From Theropithecus gelada (lineage: Eukaryota > Chordata > Mammalia > Primates > Cercopithecidae), in the NCBI RefSeq assembly GCF_003255815.1, contig NC_037677.1, positions 108,196,326 to 108,260,325 on the forward strand: a stretch of 64,000 nucleotides of DNA. The letters are read 5' to 3'. The position numbers and the translations under genes are program-made. This document shows, piece by piece, positions 1-11,440 of the stretch. The notes beneath the pieces are model-generated. The model was not told where the DNA came from, ran no database searches, and was given only the letters and a program-made list of their open reading frames with translations. Positions within the stretch are counted from its first letter, which is position 1, and the number at the start of each line of letters is the position of its first letter.

Positions 1-30
1 CTGGAAAGTTTGGATAGGTTCTTTCCTTAG

Positions 31-150
31 GATAGAGAAGAAGCTGTTTCTTTAGAGCTTTCTGAGGCTGCTATGGAGAGAATGGGGCAATGCTTCTTCA
101 GATTGTTCAATGAAGTTTACAGCTATTTACAGGAAAGAGCATCTAAAAAG
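31..150 (+). other. candidate internal coding exon, gene not identified
   Basis: A 120-nt segment with a polypyrimidine stretch ending in cttag just before position 31 and a donor AAG|gtgaga at 150/151. It is exactly 40 codons, open in one frame, and an in-frame TAG sits at 28-30, inside the presumed intron. The translation starts DREEAVSLELSEAAMERMGQ and continues CFFRLFNEVYSYLQERASKK, an amphipathic, helix-like composition that looks more like protein than random translation. Phase is 0 at both ends. I do not recognise the protein. About one random 40-codon frame in seven is open, so chance remains possible. No repeat was recognised here. Confidence 0.35.
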
Positions 151-479
151 GTGAGAGGAAGCACTCTTGCTCTGCATCAAAGTCTCTTTGGTCTTCAGGC
201 CTGCTCTGGTATTTAGCTCTCTCACCCCCAGGCCTCTACAGGACTTGATGGTCCCAGTCCAGAATTGTTTTCCCCTAACCTCTCCTATGCTGTGAGTCAT
301 TCTTGTGGACCTCAATACCCAAACTCCCTAACCTTCTTCCTCCAGGAAATGGTCCTCCAGCATTGCCCTGAGGCCTGTCCTAGAGGAGTAGGTAATATAC
401 GCTTGGCATCTTTAGCTATGTGTGCCTGACCTAGGAAGTGAGACAACAGCAGGGAAAAAGTGGGCCATGATCTTGAGGA
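151..479. other. unassigned sequence
   Basis: No repeat, RNA gene or convincing exon is visible. If 31-150 is an exon, this is the start of its downstream intron. Confidence 0.5.
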
Positions 480-700
480 TTAGAGAGTGGTGAGAATTCT
501 TGTTCTGCCACTTACTAACAGTGCATTTTGGGCATGTCACTGAAGGATAAAGAAGAAAAAGACTCAAGTGCTTCATTGATTATCGTGAGGATTTAAATAT
601 ATTTTTTTGAGAGAAAATGGAAGGGAAGAGATGGGGAGAGAGAACAAGCTAAGCACAGTGCCTAAGTACCTACTGAGTAGTAAGTGCTTGATAAGAAGGA
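480..700 (+). repeat. MIR SINE fragment
   Basis: The order of signatures matches a sense MIR: ttctgccacttactaac, gggcatgtcactga, gaggatttaaat, then agcacagtgcctaagtac and agtaagtgcttgata at the 3' end. The middle is degraded by a purine-rich stretch. Limits are approximate. Confidence 0.6.
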
Positions 701-842
701 GCTCTTATTATTATGATAGGAAAATGCTCATGTGCACAAAGTTTTTTAAATAAAATTTTAAATGATTTCAGTAGAACTCCAGGTTAAAAGATCTGATCAC
801 AGATCATCAGATCTAATCACTTTATGTTTTAAATTAGGAAAG

Positions 843-930
843 TGGAACTAAGTCCCAGGAGAAGTGACCTCCCTGTGGTCACCTAGTTACCTAGGGGCAG
901 AGCCACTGCTGAGAACTAGGGCTCCTGACC
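843..930 (-). repeat. MIR SINE fragment (antisense)
   Basis: The tggtcaccta...ggcagagccactgctgagaactagggctc pattern is the antisense of the MIR core. The copy is short and diverged. Confidence 0.4.
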
Positions 931-1179
931 CCAACGCCCTCTCTCCCTGGCTGTTTGCCTTAGAAGGAGTCAAACAGACCTCACGGTATCACCTACCATC
1001 TGGTAAATGAGAGTGGTTGGCAAGAGATCTCCTTACATTGCAGGGAATAGAAAATTGCTCAATTCATTTCCTTGTAGACAGTAGTGAAAATCTCATTCAG
1101 GAGAAAAATGGGAGTATGTGGATGATCAATCGATGTCATCACAATGTACCTAACAACCCTCAACAGACAGCCTTGGGGT
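930..1179. other. unassigned sequence
   Basis: No recognisable repeat or gene signal. Small open frames here have no codon-usage or splice support. Confidence 0.4.
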
Positions 1180-1650
1180 AATGAGCTGTCAGGTCTGTTG
1201 GGCTCTGGTTGTGCCGGACATCTTCTGTTCTCAACCTTCTCCACCCTGCTCCCTGTCCTTGAAGGCTGACCAATGTGGATCATGCCAACAGGCTTCCTGG
1301 CCCCTGGGGTCTGGTTTGGTTCAACCAATCAGGAGCCCTGGCAGGACATCAAAGAGAGGAAGGGAAATGAAGATGGAGAATTACAGCCGTAGGTAACCTA
1401 TGGCTGGCCATGTCCCTCAACACAAGGTCATTGCCCCTCACTTGATCATCTGGGTGTTCTAGATGACTCCCTTCTTCAGGATTCCCACAACTCTTCCTCC
1501 CCTTGTCCTTTTGGGCTTAGGGGTGATGATGTCTCTGCTCTTATTAACCCTGGGATATTATCATCCCCTGTGGCTTCCCTGTATGCTATCCACACCTTGT
1601 AAATAAACTATCCTTGAATTATCCTGAGTATACTATCTGCTTACTTTCAG
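1180..1650 (+). repeat. possible ancient LTR-like repeat
   Basis: A GC-richer block with ggcttcctggcccc, ccaatcaggagccctggca and, at the end, cttgtaaataaactatccttgaattatcctg resembles old mammalian LTR or MER-type elements that end in an AATAAA-containing tail. I cannot name the family. The reading frames across it (for example 1059-1328 minus) are not credible genes. Confidence 0.3.
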
Positions 1651-2344
1651 AATTCTAATTTATATACCAGTAATCAACTTATCTTAAACCAAGATCCAGC
1701 TATAGGCCCCCAGGAGATGTCCTGTGTTGGCTAGGGAAAGAATTCCATATCAAATAATCCTGTCTTTCTGAATATGCCCCCCTTCTTGCTATATCTCCCT
1801 TATTTAGCCCTTCTTAAGGGCTTTGCTGATGGTGGCAATGGAGTCTGACTCTTCCGTGTTGTGAGAGAAATTCATGTGTTACAAATGGCAGGTAAAGGTG
1901 AAAAGAGGGGGGCCTACCTCAGTCTCTATTTATCTTGTGAACTTTACGGGGCCTCTTTTGGTTTTCTGACCTAAGCTGAGCTTCAGAAAAGCAACCTGAA
2001 AAGCCATTAATTGTAGTAGTTTTATAACTAATTCTAACCCTAAATCCATTTTCAATAGTTAGGAAAACTGACTTCTTGAGACACAGAGATAGGATTAGTT
2101 GAAATATAAACCCTTATTAGAGTTTATGGTAAATCTAGGAGCCAATCTCATGTTTACAGTCCTTGCAATTTTCTTACTCTATATTTTCCTGTTTCATCTT
2201 ACAATAAACATTAGATAGTAAGCTCTCTGGGGACAGAAAAGATACTTTTGTAAAATTAATTTTTTTAAATTTACAGTCACTAAAGTCAGGCACTAAACTG
2301 GACATGGAAGATGCAATGCTTACTAAGAAAGATGTGATCACTCT
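1651..2344. other. unassigned sequence
   Basis: Unremarkable AT-rich DNA. No repeat could be named and no exon-like segment was seen. Confidence 0.4.
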
Positions 2345-2570
2345 AATCAAAGAACATATGGTGTAGCCCTGGGTAAATTATGGCTGCAAGCCAACTGCCT
2401 GTTTTGTCAATAAAGTTTAATTGGAACACAGACCTGACCATTTGTTTATACAATTTGCTTTCTGGCTGCAAGGCCAAGTTGAGTAGTTGCAACAGAGATT
2501 AACTATCTGTAGAGCCTGTAATATTTACTACCTAACCCTTTACAGCAAGTTTGCTGACTCCTGGTCTAGG
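2345..2570 (-). mobile_element. hAT-type MITE (Charlie group), antisense
   Basis: It reads as the reverse complement of the element at 38137-38357. Shared landmarks are aataaagtttaattggaacacag, ccatttgttta, gttgagtagttgcaacagaga and a terminal gtttgctgactcctg. The cag...ctg-like ends and the short non-coding length are typical of hAT MITEs. The exact family name is uncertain. Confidence 0.65.
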
Positions 2571-3264
2571 CATATGCCTTCCCATTACCTGGCACAGCAC
2601 TAGGTACAAGGTTTTTTTTGTACAAACATTATATTTTCTACAGTTTTACAGTTAGATCAATAGATTATTTGCAGCTGAAAAGTATCACCACTTTCCTGTT
2701 AATAGGAGATAATCCTTAGTGGATTATTTTTAATCTTTGCCTCTTAAATAATTTGCTGAAATTTCTGGATGCTGTTGACATAAAACAATTTTTTTCTTTT
2801 TTTTGGTGGATCAGTGTGAATTCAATACACCTGTGCCACTGTGCAGAAGTTTCAAAGGGGGAAATATTCTGAGGCAGAGGGTAGAAGGAAAGGATTGAAT
2901 AGAACCTTGATTGCTCCCATTCCAGGATGTGTCATCTGGTTTTCTGCTGCTCTTAGCCTTCTCTAAATGCACTTCTGCTGTGAATTTCTTTCTAACATTT
3001 TGCTCATAAATGTGTGAAGAAAATCAATAGGCTTAGAAATCTCTTTTAACCATTTCCCTCTTGGTATTTAACTGCAAGTGAGTAGGGCAACATTGTAAAT
3101 ATTCTGGGGTAGAGAAAAAAGGTTGACAGTTGCTACTTTGGTTTACTCAGTGCCTAAAGCTGGCTTATATGTACTCTTTTGGGCCACAAATGCAAAATAT
3201 TGTGAATAGAAATTACTCCAATCAAGGGTAGCCTTATAACCTTTGGTTATCTCAGTTTATTTGC
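2571..3264. other. unassigned sequence
   Basis: No repeat or gene recognised. Short poly-T runs occur near 2610 and 2790. Confidence 0.4.
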
Positions 3265-3409
3265 ATGATCCATTCAATGTGGAAGAAATTCACAAAGGCC
3301 CTCCTATGTTCTAGGCACTGTGATCATCCTAAGAAAATATAGCAATGATGTAGCCTACAATACCTTATTCAGAGGATTTACAATCTAGTAGAGAAGGGTA
3401 ATAAAATGG

Positions 3410-3466
<57 letters not shown>

Positions 3467-4110
3467 AAACAGCAGTGTGATTTAATTGCCACACATAGTT
3501 TAAGAGGACTGGAAAATCCAGAGGAAGACAGAATTAATGAGAGATGGAAATAATGCAGGAAATTTTTTGGTATTGGACTAAGGCCTTGGAAGAAGAAGAA
3601 GAGAGGAGGATACTCCAGGAGACGTAACAGTATAAGCAAAGGTAAGGACTTAGGTTGCGCAGTTATATGTGGTTGGATTATAGAAAACCCACTGCTTGGT
3701 AAAGAGGTAGGAAAAGTCATCCAGGATCTTAAACATTAGTGTAAAAAGTCTGGACTTAAGTTTGTAGGCAATAGGGAACCATTACATTTCTGAGGATAGG
3801 ATTGGCATGCTTGAAGCTTCTCTGTAAGATTGCGATGGTAGCTATCACAGTGATATAACTGATTGGGGGATGAGAAATTGGAGGTGTGGAGGCCACATAG
3901 ATGGGGATACTCCAGGTAGGGATAAATACCTACAGTCCTCCAGGTGGAGGTAAATGTGGTTATAGGAGTGGACTTCCTATGGAGATACATGAGGCAGGCT
4001 TGGCACTTGTCAGAATATGAGGGAAAAGGAGATGATGGTGACTTAGTGTCTAGAAGCAAGGGCTTCAATATAGAGAGAAATTCAATAATATGTATCCCAA
4101 TTCTGATTGC
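3265..4110 (-). repeat. L2 LINE fragment (antisense)
   Basis: Typical antisense L2 3'-region text: ttctaggcactgtgatcat, a stretch like acaatctagtagagaag, then aggactggaa, gatgg and a glycine/purine-rich tract through 4100 (for example aatagggaaccattacatttctgaggatagg). The body is interrupted by the dinucleotide tract at 3411-3459. The 111-aa and 132-aa frames across it are shadows, the former containing a Val-Cys run from the (CA)n. Confidence 0.55.
3411..3465. repeat. (CA)n then (TA)n microsatellite
   Basis: About 24 uninterrupted CA units followed by tatatata. The length and purity predict a polymorphic locus. Confidence 0.97.
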
Positions 4111-5035
4111 AGCCAAGATGGACCTACTAATCATGATGTATCAGTCCAAAACAAAACCTATTTCTAGACCTTCTATACTGATCTGTCTGTTAGGCCCTAA
4201 TTTAAGAATGCCCCTCCCCCAAGAATAATTTTTCATAGATAGAAACAGGTCTTGTTTATATTTGTGAATCAATTACAATGTGAGTAATTGTAGAAAAATT
4301 GTAGGAAAAAGCCAGTATCTTTTATGCTTTTGTTATTCACTAAATATTCTAGTACAGCACTAGGCATACAGTAAATGATACGATATGAGTGCAGAATAAT
4401 TCATCCTGATAGACAATCTCTGAAACATTAGGTCAGGTACACATCGAAGCTACCTGCCTGGAATGATGAGCTCTGGACAGAAGAGGTCCTAACCAGATAT
4501 CCATTAGGTCCATCTGGATGTATGTCAGGAGAGTTATTTTAAAAGGCCCCAAATGAAGAGTCTTTACAATAGTAAAGAGTGATTTTCAGGGGACTAGGAA
4601 TGGGGCTGCCTAGATGGGCTGTTGCAGTGATGACTTTCAAGCACTTTGGGCAGGAGTGAATATGTTGGGCAGAGTTGCATGGTGACAGAATTGACACATA
4701 TAAGACCAATTCTGGTTGATTTAAATCAAAGGTGAGGAATTTTTATTTGTCCTTGGGTTAATGGGAAAACAATGTGGAACATTACAGAGTGATAGGAAAT
4801 GTTGACTAGGGCTCTCTTCACAAGATGCTCTTGGGGGCTCCTTAGAAGACTGTGACTGAAGATCAGGAAACCTTCCAAAATTAAGTCTTTTCCAATACTG
4901 TCTGTGAGACTGAAGCTGCTTCACACACACACAAAAGTTTGTGTTTATTTGTGGGATACAAACTATATAAACTTACGTCCCTTCGGCACACATATCACTT
5001 AATGTTAAAACATTAGAAGCATTCCTATTAAAATC
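4111..5035. other. unassigned sequence
   Basis: No gene seen. Short phrases such as agcactaggcatacagtaaatg near 4360 hint at an L2 or MIR 3' remnant but are too short to call. Confidence 0.4.
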
Positions 5036-6830
5036 TAGAGCAAGAGAAGTATGGCTGTTATGATCACTACTATTCAACCTTATAATGGAGGTCCTAGATA
5101 ATGCACTACGATATGGAAAATAAGTAATGACCACTAACAATAAAGAGATACTGTCAGTATCATTTGGATTTATATAAAAACTAAGTAGTTTGTTAGGCAG
5201 TCTTCCTTGAATTTTCTATTTGAACTCCTAAGAAAATTCAGCAACATGGCAGATTCTATCTTCCTATCTATCATCTGTCTATACACCAGTGATAGTTATA
5301 AAATAAAATTTTCTAATATGAATATTAAAGAAAACCATAACATTTACTGAGGGGTGTAAAAGAAGATTTGATAAAATAAGTATGGTATATTTATGGTTGA
5401 GAAGACTCAATAAATTCTTCATAATTAATCTAAGTTCAGTGCAATCCTAATGAAATTTCTATGGAACCTATCAAATTGATTCCCAAATTATTACAGAATA
5501 GAAAATAGATAATAAATCAATTGTTAGAAAAAATGATGGGGACATGTCTTATTAGACATCAAAATATACTAGAAAGCTATAGTGATGAATAGGACAAGAA
5601 TAGGAAATAAAATAGATAAAAAAATCAGTAGAAGTCAAAAGAATCTGAAGATAAACCAGAGATAAATGCATATTAGAAATAACATTTTCTATAATTGAAG
5701 AAAGAGCTGGAGGCAACTGGGTAGCCAACTGAGAAAAAAACAAGTTAGATCAATATTTAAAACAGTCTACAAAATAAATTCCAGATAAAGCAAAGATAAA
5801 AACATTTTTTTAAAGGTGAAAAGCATTATTATAAAATAAGAAAATATGGAAAATAATTAGAAATAAATATTGGAGCAGAGAAGATTTTAAGTTAAAGAAG
5901 TTCATTAATTTGACTCTATAAATTATCTGACAAAAGATATCAAGTTTAAAGGCAATAACCTATGTTGCAACTATTTTCTTCCAATCTAGCAGATTGAAAT
6001 GTTTAAAGTTTCCATTATCAATAAGGAAAAACGATAAAAAGAGAAAGGAATATGAGCAGGCTATTTACAGAATAAGAAATGCAAATGGCCAATAATATAA
6101 AAAAAGATGCAAAACTTCACTAATAATCAGAGAAATATAAAATAAACAATAGTGAAATATCAGTTTCCCCCCAATAAATATGGAAGGTGAGGAGGAAGAA
6201 GAAGGAAAATGAAAGATGATGATGATGAAAGGTTCTATTTACTGTTGGTGCTGATATTGATACAGGCGCTTCTGGCAAAAAAATTCAATGTTTACCAAAA
6301 TTTGGTATGCATAGCCTCTTATTTAGCAATTCTTAATATAAGCATTTTTCCTAAAAAGTCTTTCCATGTGTACAGAAAGAATAATTATTGCAATGTTGCA
6401 TGTTATAGTGACAAATTGAACACAACAAAATGTCCGTTAGTAAAGTACAGTTAAATGAAGTATACCACATCCACACTATGAAATATTATGCAGTAATGAA
6501 AAAGAATGAGATAATCTGTATTCATTAAAATAGAAAGATCTCTAAGACATATTTCATTTGTTAAAAAAAGCAATTTGCAAAACAATATTTGATATAATCC
6601 CAATTGTGCAAAACAAGCAAACAAAAATATATAATTCTAAATTTAAACACATATATATGTAAATGTATAGAACAAGATCCAGACATATGTACAGTAAACC
6701 GAATAGAGTTCTTGTATCTAGAGAAGACTGTGAAATTTGTGTAGCAAAAGGGATCTTTCTTGTAGGATTATTTGTTTGAATTTGTGTAAGAATGTACAAA
6801 TTAGTTGTATCCTTAAAAATAATAAATATA
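5036..6830 (+). mobile_element. old L1M LINE remnant (ORF2 and 3' end)
   Basis: Sense L1 ORF2 signatures appear in order but heavily decayed: cactactattcaacc near 5065, ggaggtcctagataatgc, a stretch matching the RT-to-C-terminal region (gttcagtgcaatcctaatg near 5435), catccacactatgaaatattatgcagtaatgaaaaag near 6470-6500, and an AT-rich 3' UTR. No reading frame survives. The AluYR at 6831 lies at its 3' end. Confidence 0.7.
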
Positions 6831-7098
6831 TTTGGGAGGCTGAGACGGGTGGATCACGAGGTCAGGAGATCGAGACCATCCTGGCTAACACGATGAAACC
6901 CCGTCTCTACTAAAAAAAATACAAAAAACTAGCCGGGCGAGGTGGCGGGCGCCGATAGTCCAGCTACTCGGGGGGCTGAGGCAGGAGAATGCCGTAAACC
7001 CAGGAGACGGAGCTTGCAGTGAGCTGAGATCCGGCCACTGCACTCCAGCCTGGGCGACAGAGCGAGACTCCGTCTCAAAAAAAAAAAAAAAAAAAAAA
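6831..7098 (+). mobile_element. AluY of Old World monkey type (AluYR-like), 5' truncated
   Basis: Starts at tttgggaggc, so about 37 nt of the usual Alu head is missing, and ends in an A-run of about 22. Flanked by the 9-bp direct repeat ataaatata at 6822-6830 and 7102-7110, so this is a genuine truncated insertion rather than a later deletion. Variants gagacggg, gggcgaggtggcgggcgcc, ccgtaaaccc and gatccggccactgc match my knowledge of cercopithecoid AluYR copies. Low divergence indicates a young insertion. Confidence 0.9.
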
Positions 7099-7110
7099 TT
7101 TATAAATATA

Positions 7111-7964
7111 ACTAAAAAAAGGAAACAAACCAAAATTCGAGCACATAGGATTATGGCTCATGCTTAAAGAAGTCTGATCTAAGTATTTTTTCTTTTTTTT
7201 TTACATTATGTAATTGTATGTTCCTCCTTTCCAACGGACTTCTTATTTCCCTTTTAGGATTTATCCTTGGAAATGTCAATGCCAGAGACCCATCCGTTAG
7301 CTAATTAGGCACATTTCTGAGTATACAATTACTTTTAGGCATAGCAGATGTTACATCTCATGTCCAAACCTTGGCTAATGTGTAGATCATTAACTCAGGT
7401 CTGACTCACATTAAATTTTTTGAAGATATGAGGGCCCTTCTTTTATTTGTTTAATAAAGGCTAAAATTTTCAGCTCCTTAGTGATGTAAATTTATTAGCT
7501 TGCATTAGCTTTCTCTAGATTTTTACATTATCCTGAGTTCTCTACATAATGTTGATCATATCACTGACTACAATCCAGGCTTCAGCCATAAATGGATAAG
7601 AATTGGACTTTCAATCATATAATCAAGCAAAAAAAGCTAGAATGGATATACAAATAAAACAATTTTTGCTTAGCATTACATTTTTCTCTGCAAAACAGGA
7701 AAGTTGCGAAACATCAATCATGGCACAGTTTTGCTGAAGGGAATGTTATTTTTATAATGATGTCTAATTTTAAACATCTTGTTGGGTCACCTTCCAATTT
7801 CCATTTCTATGGACTTCATCAGAACTAGTAAACAGGGCACCAACTATGTCGAGGACTTTGCTTTAGACAAATCTGGGTTTTGAATTTTAAAACAAAGGAA
7901 AAGGTCAAGCCAACTTCTTGAATGTGCCATGTTCCTGTGCCTGGCACCGGCTTCCACCAGTTGT
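7111..7964. other. unassigned AT-rich sequence
   Basis: No repeat could be named and no exon-like segment stands out. Confidence 0.4.
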
Positions 7965-8480
7965 CTTGTTCAGCAAATATCGGTGAGCACCTACTAGATC
8001 CCAGGCAGAATACCAGGACCTGGGATTTGGAAATCAGTCCAGCAAAGTCTTCCCCTTGTGCTGCTCACAGCCTTGTAATCACAAAGATCAATTAGAGAGA
8101 GGATGACTGGGCTGCCTGGACCACTCTACTCACTCAACCCTTATGTGTCTTAAGGCCTTTGGTGTGGGGCAATGTGCTACCCTGGTGACACAGCAGCATC
8201 CTACAAGACTCTCTTGCCCCTGTGGACTTACAGTCTGTAGGGGATGAAAGACAATGAATACGTGAAAGACGTGATGATGGCAATGGAAATATGGTAACCT
8301 AGGAGGGAACTACTAGGCTTAGCAAATCTGTCCCTGAGGTGTCAGAAAAGGCTTCTTTGAGGAAGAGAGTTTTAAGCTATGTGATGCTTGAAGGATGAGT
8401 AAAAGTTTGTAACTAAGGGATGAGGAGTAGAAGAATTATAAATGGGATAAGCCTGTGCAAGATATGGTGATGGGTACCTG
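7965..8480 (-). repeat. L2 LINE fragment (antisense)
   Basis: gtgagcacctactagatcccaggcagaatacc at the start and the later order gtggacttacagtctgtaggggatgaaagacaatgaatacgtg, ggcttctttgaggaa, tgcttgaaggatgag and ataagcctgtgcaagatatgg is the usual antisense L2 3'-end pattern. Confidence 0.7.
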
Positions 8481-9582
8481 GGTCCCAGCCTACAAAGGGC
8501 TTACCTTCCTGTCTCTATCTCTTCCTCATCCTGCTTAGAATCCTACAGTATCTCCTCTCCCTTCACCTCAGGCCATGCTCCCTCACCCTCTAGTACAGCA
8601 ACAGCCCCTGGATGCTCTTCTTGGTCTCCCCATTTCTACTTTGAGTGACTCCATCCTCCTCCCTCACCCTATCACCATCCAAATGACAGCAAAGTAACTG
8701 ACATCACTGCAATTTGGGCAGTTCCTCTTTTTCGGCTGTCCTTTTATGTGTATGAAACCATGGCCTTGTAAAAGTACAGGGTACTTATATTCTTGAGGTT
8801 GCCCTGGGATGCTAAATCATCCTAATATCCCCGCTTGCTGTCCTTGTTTTCAGTAATAACGACAGTCAGGAAAACACACCCGCAGTGTACTTTTTTCTTC
8901 TGTGGTCTAATAGACAGTTTCCAATTTGCAATTGAATTTGGTATAATCTGCCCTTCTTAAGGGCTACACATCACTGGGGAAAGCTTCTGAGTTTATTGTA
9001 ATAAACTCTCACAGTGAATAGCATTTATTATAAGTTTCCCAGAATCTCTAAATGATGAGCAGACCTCCCAGCTACCTCTGCCACCCTTACTCCCTCCCCT
9101 AATTAAAAGCATATAGATGTGTGTATAGATGCTAGGATTTGGCACCTGCTTTATAATTATTCAGGAACATGACTCAGCTATTTTGGAATCCCATGGGGGA
9201 CAGATTGGAGGGTATGGAGAGTAGAAAATTTGCCCTTGTGAGAGAGAAGAGGGGATGGGAATCTCTGATCTCTCCTTCCTCTGAATACTAGGAACTCACT
9301 AGGTAATTGTTTTGTTATTTTTTTTTTCTTTTGTGTCTAGTAAACATTAAGCTCTTATAGGCTGGTGGTAGCACTGTGTACTCCCAAGTTGTTCCCAAAT
9401 CGTATCAAGCATAAAGCCTTGCAAATAGTGTACTAGTGAACAATTGTTGTCCATGATGTTAGGTAAAGAGAAAATTCTTAAGTAAAAGAGATAGAAGGGT
9501 ATGTGGAAGGGAAAGTCAAGGACTGGCACTGACAACTTAGATCTTCCAAAATGTATCTGAATATTTTTGTTTAAAATAAATA
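8481..9582. other. mostly unassigned sequence
   Basis: The C/T-rich part at 8490-8720 (cctcatcctgcttagaatcc, aggccatgctccctcaccctc) resembles another decayed L2 piece in the sense orientation. Nothing convincing is seen between 8720 and 9582. Confidence 0.4.
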
Positions 9583-9742
9583 GGCCGGGCACAGTGGCTC
9601 ACACCTGTAATCCCAGCACTTTGGGAGGCCGAGGCAGGCAGATCACAAGGTCAAGAGGTACAGACCATCCTGGCCAACATGGTGAAACCCCATCTCTACT
9701 AAAAATGCAAAAATTAGGTGGGCGTGGTGTTGCATGCCTGTA
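9583..9742 (+). mobile_element. partial Alu (left part only)
   Basis: Begins with ggccgggcacagtggctcac and follows the Alu consensus through the left monomer into ggtgggcgtggtgttgcatgcctgtaa, then stops abruptly. The right monomer and A-tail are absent. The next base begins an inverted L1 fragment. Confidence 0.93.
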
Positions 9743-9962
9743 AGTGAGAACATGCAGTTTTTGCTGTTATGTTCCTGTGTTAGTTTGCTTAGGATAATGG
9801 CCTCCAGCTGCATCCATGTGGGTGCAAAGAAAGTAATTTTGTTCTCTTTTATGGCTGCATAGTATTCCAGATTGTATATGTATCACATTTCCTTTATCCA
9901 GTCCACGGCTGATGGGCACCTACCTAGGTTGATTCCATGTCTTGCTGTTATAACACTGCTTT
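9743..9962 (-). mobile_element. L1 3' fragment (antisense) joined to Alu
   Basis: gtgagaacatgcag, ctccagctgcatccatgtg, ttttatggctgcatagtattcca and ggctgatgggcacc are the antisense of the L1 ORF2 C-terminus. The same stretch occurs in the large L1 at about 12925-13140. There is no poly-A/T between it and the preceding half-Alu. Confidence 0.9.
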
Positions 9963-9984
9963 ACGGGAGGGGGAAGTAGAGAAT

Positions 9985-10200
9985 GCCAATTAAATCATAT
10001 TAAATTGTTTATGTTCTTAGACCTAGGAATTCCATTTCTAAGATTTATGCTAAGGAAATATTTAATGTTAGTAGTGAGAAAGTATGAGCGGTCATAAAAT
10101 ATTATTCTCAATATTATTTGTAACAGACAATATTAGAAACAACCTAAATGTCCAATTGTGTGGGGTTGTTTGAATAAACCAGGAAATATCCACTTGATTA
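9985..10200 (+). mobile_element. old L1M ORF2 3' fragment
   Basis: cctaggaattccatttctaag, atgctaaggaaat, ttatttgtaacagac and gaaacaacctaaatgtcca are decayed sense-orientation L1 ORF2 C-terminal text. Confidence 0.7.
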
Positions 10201-11245
10201 TAAATTGTGTAGGAGAGAGGGATTAACAGTGCCCTCGGGGGAGGGATTCCACAACCGCCCATTCTAGATTACATGGCCTGAGTAGAGTTGCTTTCCTGCT
10301 TATGTTTATCTGTAAAACAGGTATAAAAACTGTTGCCCAATAAGGTCATCATGGTATCTACTGAAGGCTAGCACTGTGGCTGAAATATGGTGGACATTTC
10401 ATAAATCAGAGCTACTAATATAGAGCTACTAAACATTCATGAAATCTGTGTAAAAACAAGGAGAAAGTCTTACGCTATCTTAAAGTTAAAACAACATAGC
10501 ATTCCACATTAAAAAATAACAATTTTAAGTAGAAAAAAAGACTGAAGGATATACAGAAAAATTGTTGAGTGAAAACATTGTTAATAGAACTAGAGTAATT
10601 TGAGTTTGTGTTCTGCATTTTTTCTGACTTTTTTCATAAGTATACGTAATTTTTAAAATATGGTAAAACTTCTTAATTTATGGACAATAATCCATTTCTA
10701 CATTTTCTTACCCTTATAACCAGTGATATTTCTAGGCATCTATTAAATTAGCACTACTAGTAGAAAGAAAACACATACAGTGGGGATCTAATACGGGTGG
10801 TGGGTATCAATATAAAGGAGGAAGCTGAGGCAAAATTAGTATTGAAAGTTTGTTTGGGTCAAGATTGAAGGTAGCTGTCTAGGACACACTTCCAAGTTGC
10901 CAAACGAGAGGTTCAAGTTTTTAAAGAAGTGACAAATCAGGAAAGGGTTAATTACAAAATCCATAAAAGTTGTCCACAAGGTATTATCATTGGTTTACAG
11001 AAATAACATTGATTAGCAATGACCTATATGTTGTTGAACTATAGGGTAAGAGTTATGGGATGCAGTGCGTGGCATTTTATGGCTATTTGGCATCAGCTAG
11101 TCTAGATCCCGCATAGCAAGTGGCTTCAAGAGGTAACGGTTTTTCACAAGCCAGGAGTGATGTGACTATTATTTTTCATTCCAATGCCTCTCTGGACCTG
11201 GTAGTTTAAAGAGGCTTATGTTCCTTATATAAAAAGTGTTTTTTC
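10201..11245. other. unassigned sequence
   Basis: No repeat could be named. 10800-11240 (caagattgaaggtagctgtc onward) may be an old LTR but lacks decisive ends. Confidence 0.35.
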
Positions 11246-11249
11246 TTTC

Positions 11250-11440
11250 TCATAGACAAGCACAGAACTGAGAGTTGAGAGACTTGGTACTTTTCCTGCT
11301 TTATGACCTTGGGAAAGTGACCTTGTGAACGTTACTGGCTTTCTCTGACCTCTCTGTCTTTCTAGAAATGAGAATAACAATACTTGAGTGACTGTCTCAC
11401 AACTATGAAAATATTATGTAAGACTGAAAAAAGACTTTAA
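11250..11440 (+). repeat. MIR-like SINE fragment
   Basis: gacttggtacttttcctgc, atgaccttgggaaagtgacc, tctgacctctctgtctttc and gaaatgagaataacaatact follow the sense MIR core. Confidence 0.55.

Noticed and set aside
3385..3720. 111-aa minus-strand frame with a Val-Cys run
   Set aside because: Translation of the (CA)n tract in an L2 remnant.
4972..5010. cccttcggcacacatatcac, reminiscent of the start of U6 snRNA
   Set aside because: Similarity ends after a few bases, and no U6 body or 3' T-run follows.
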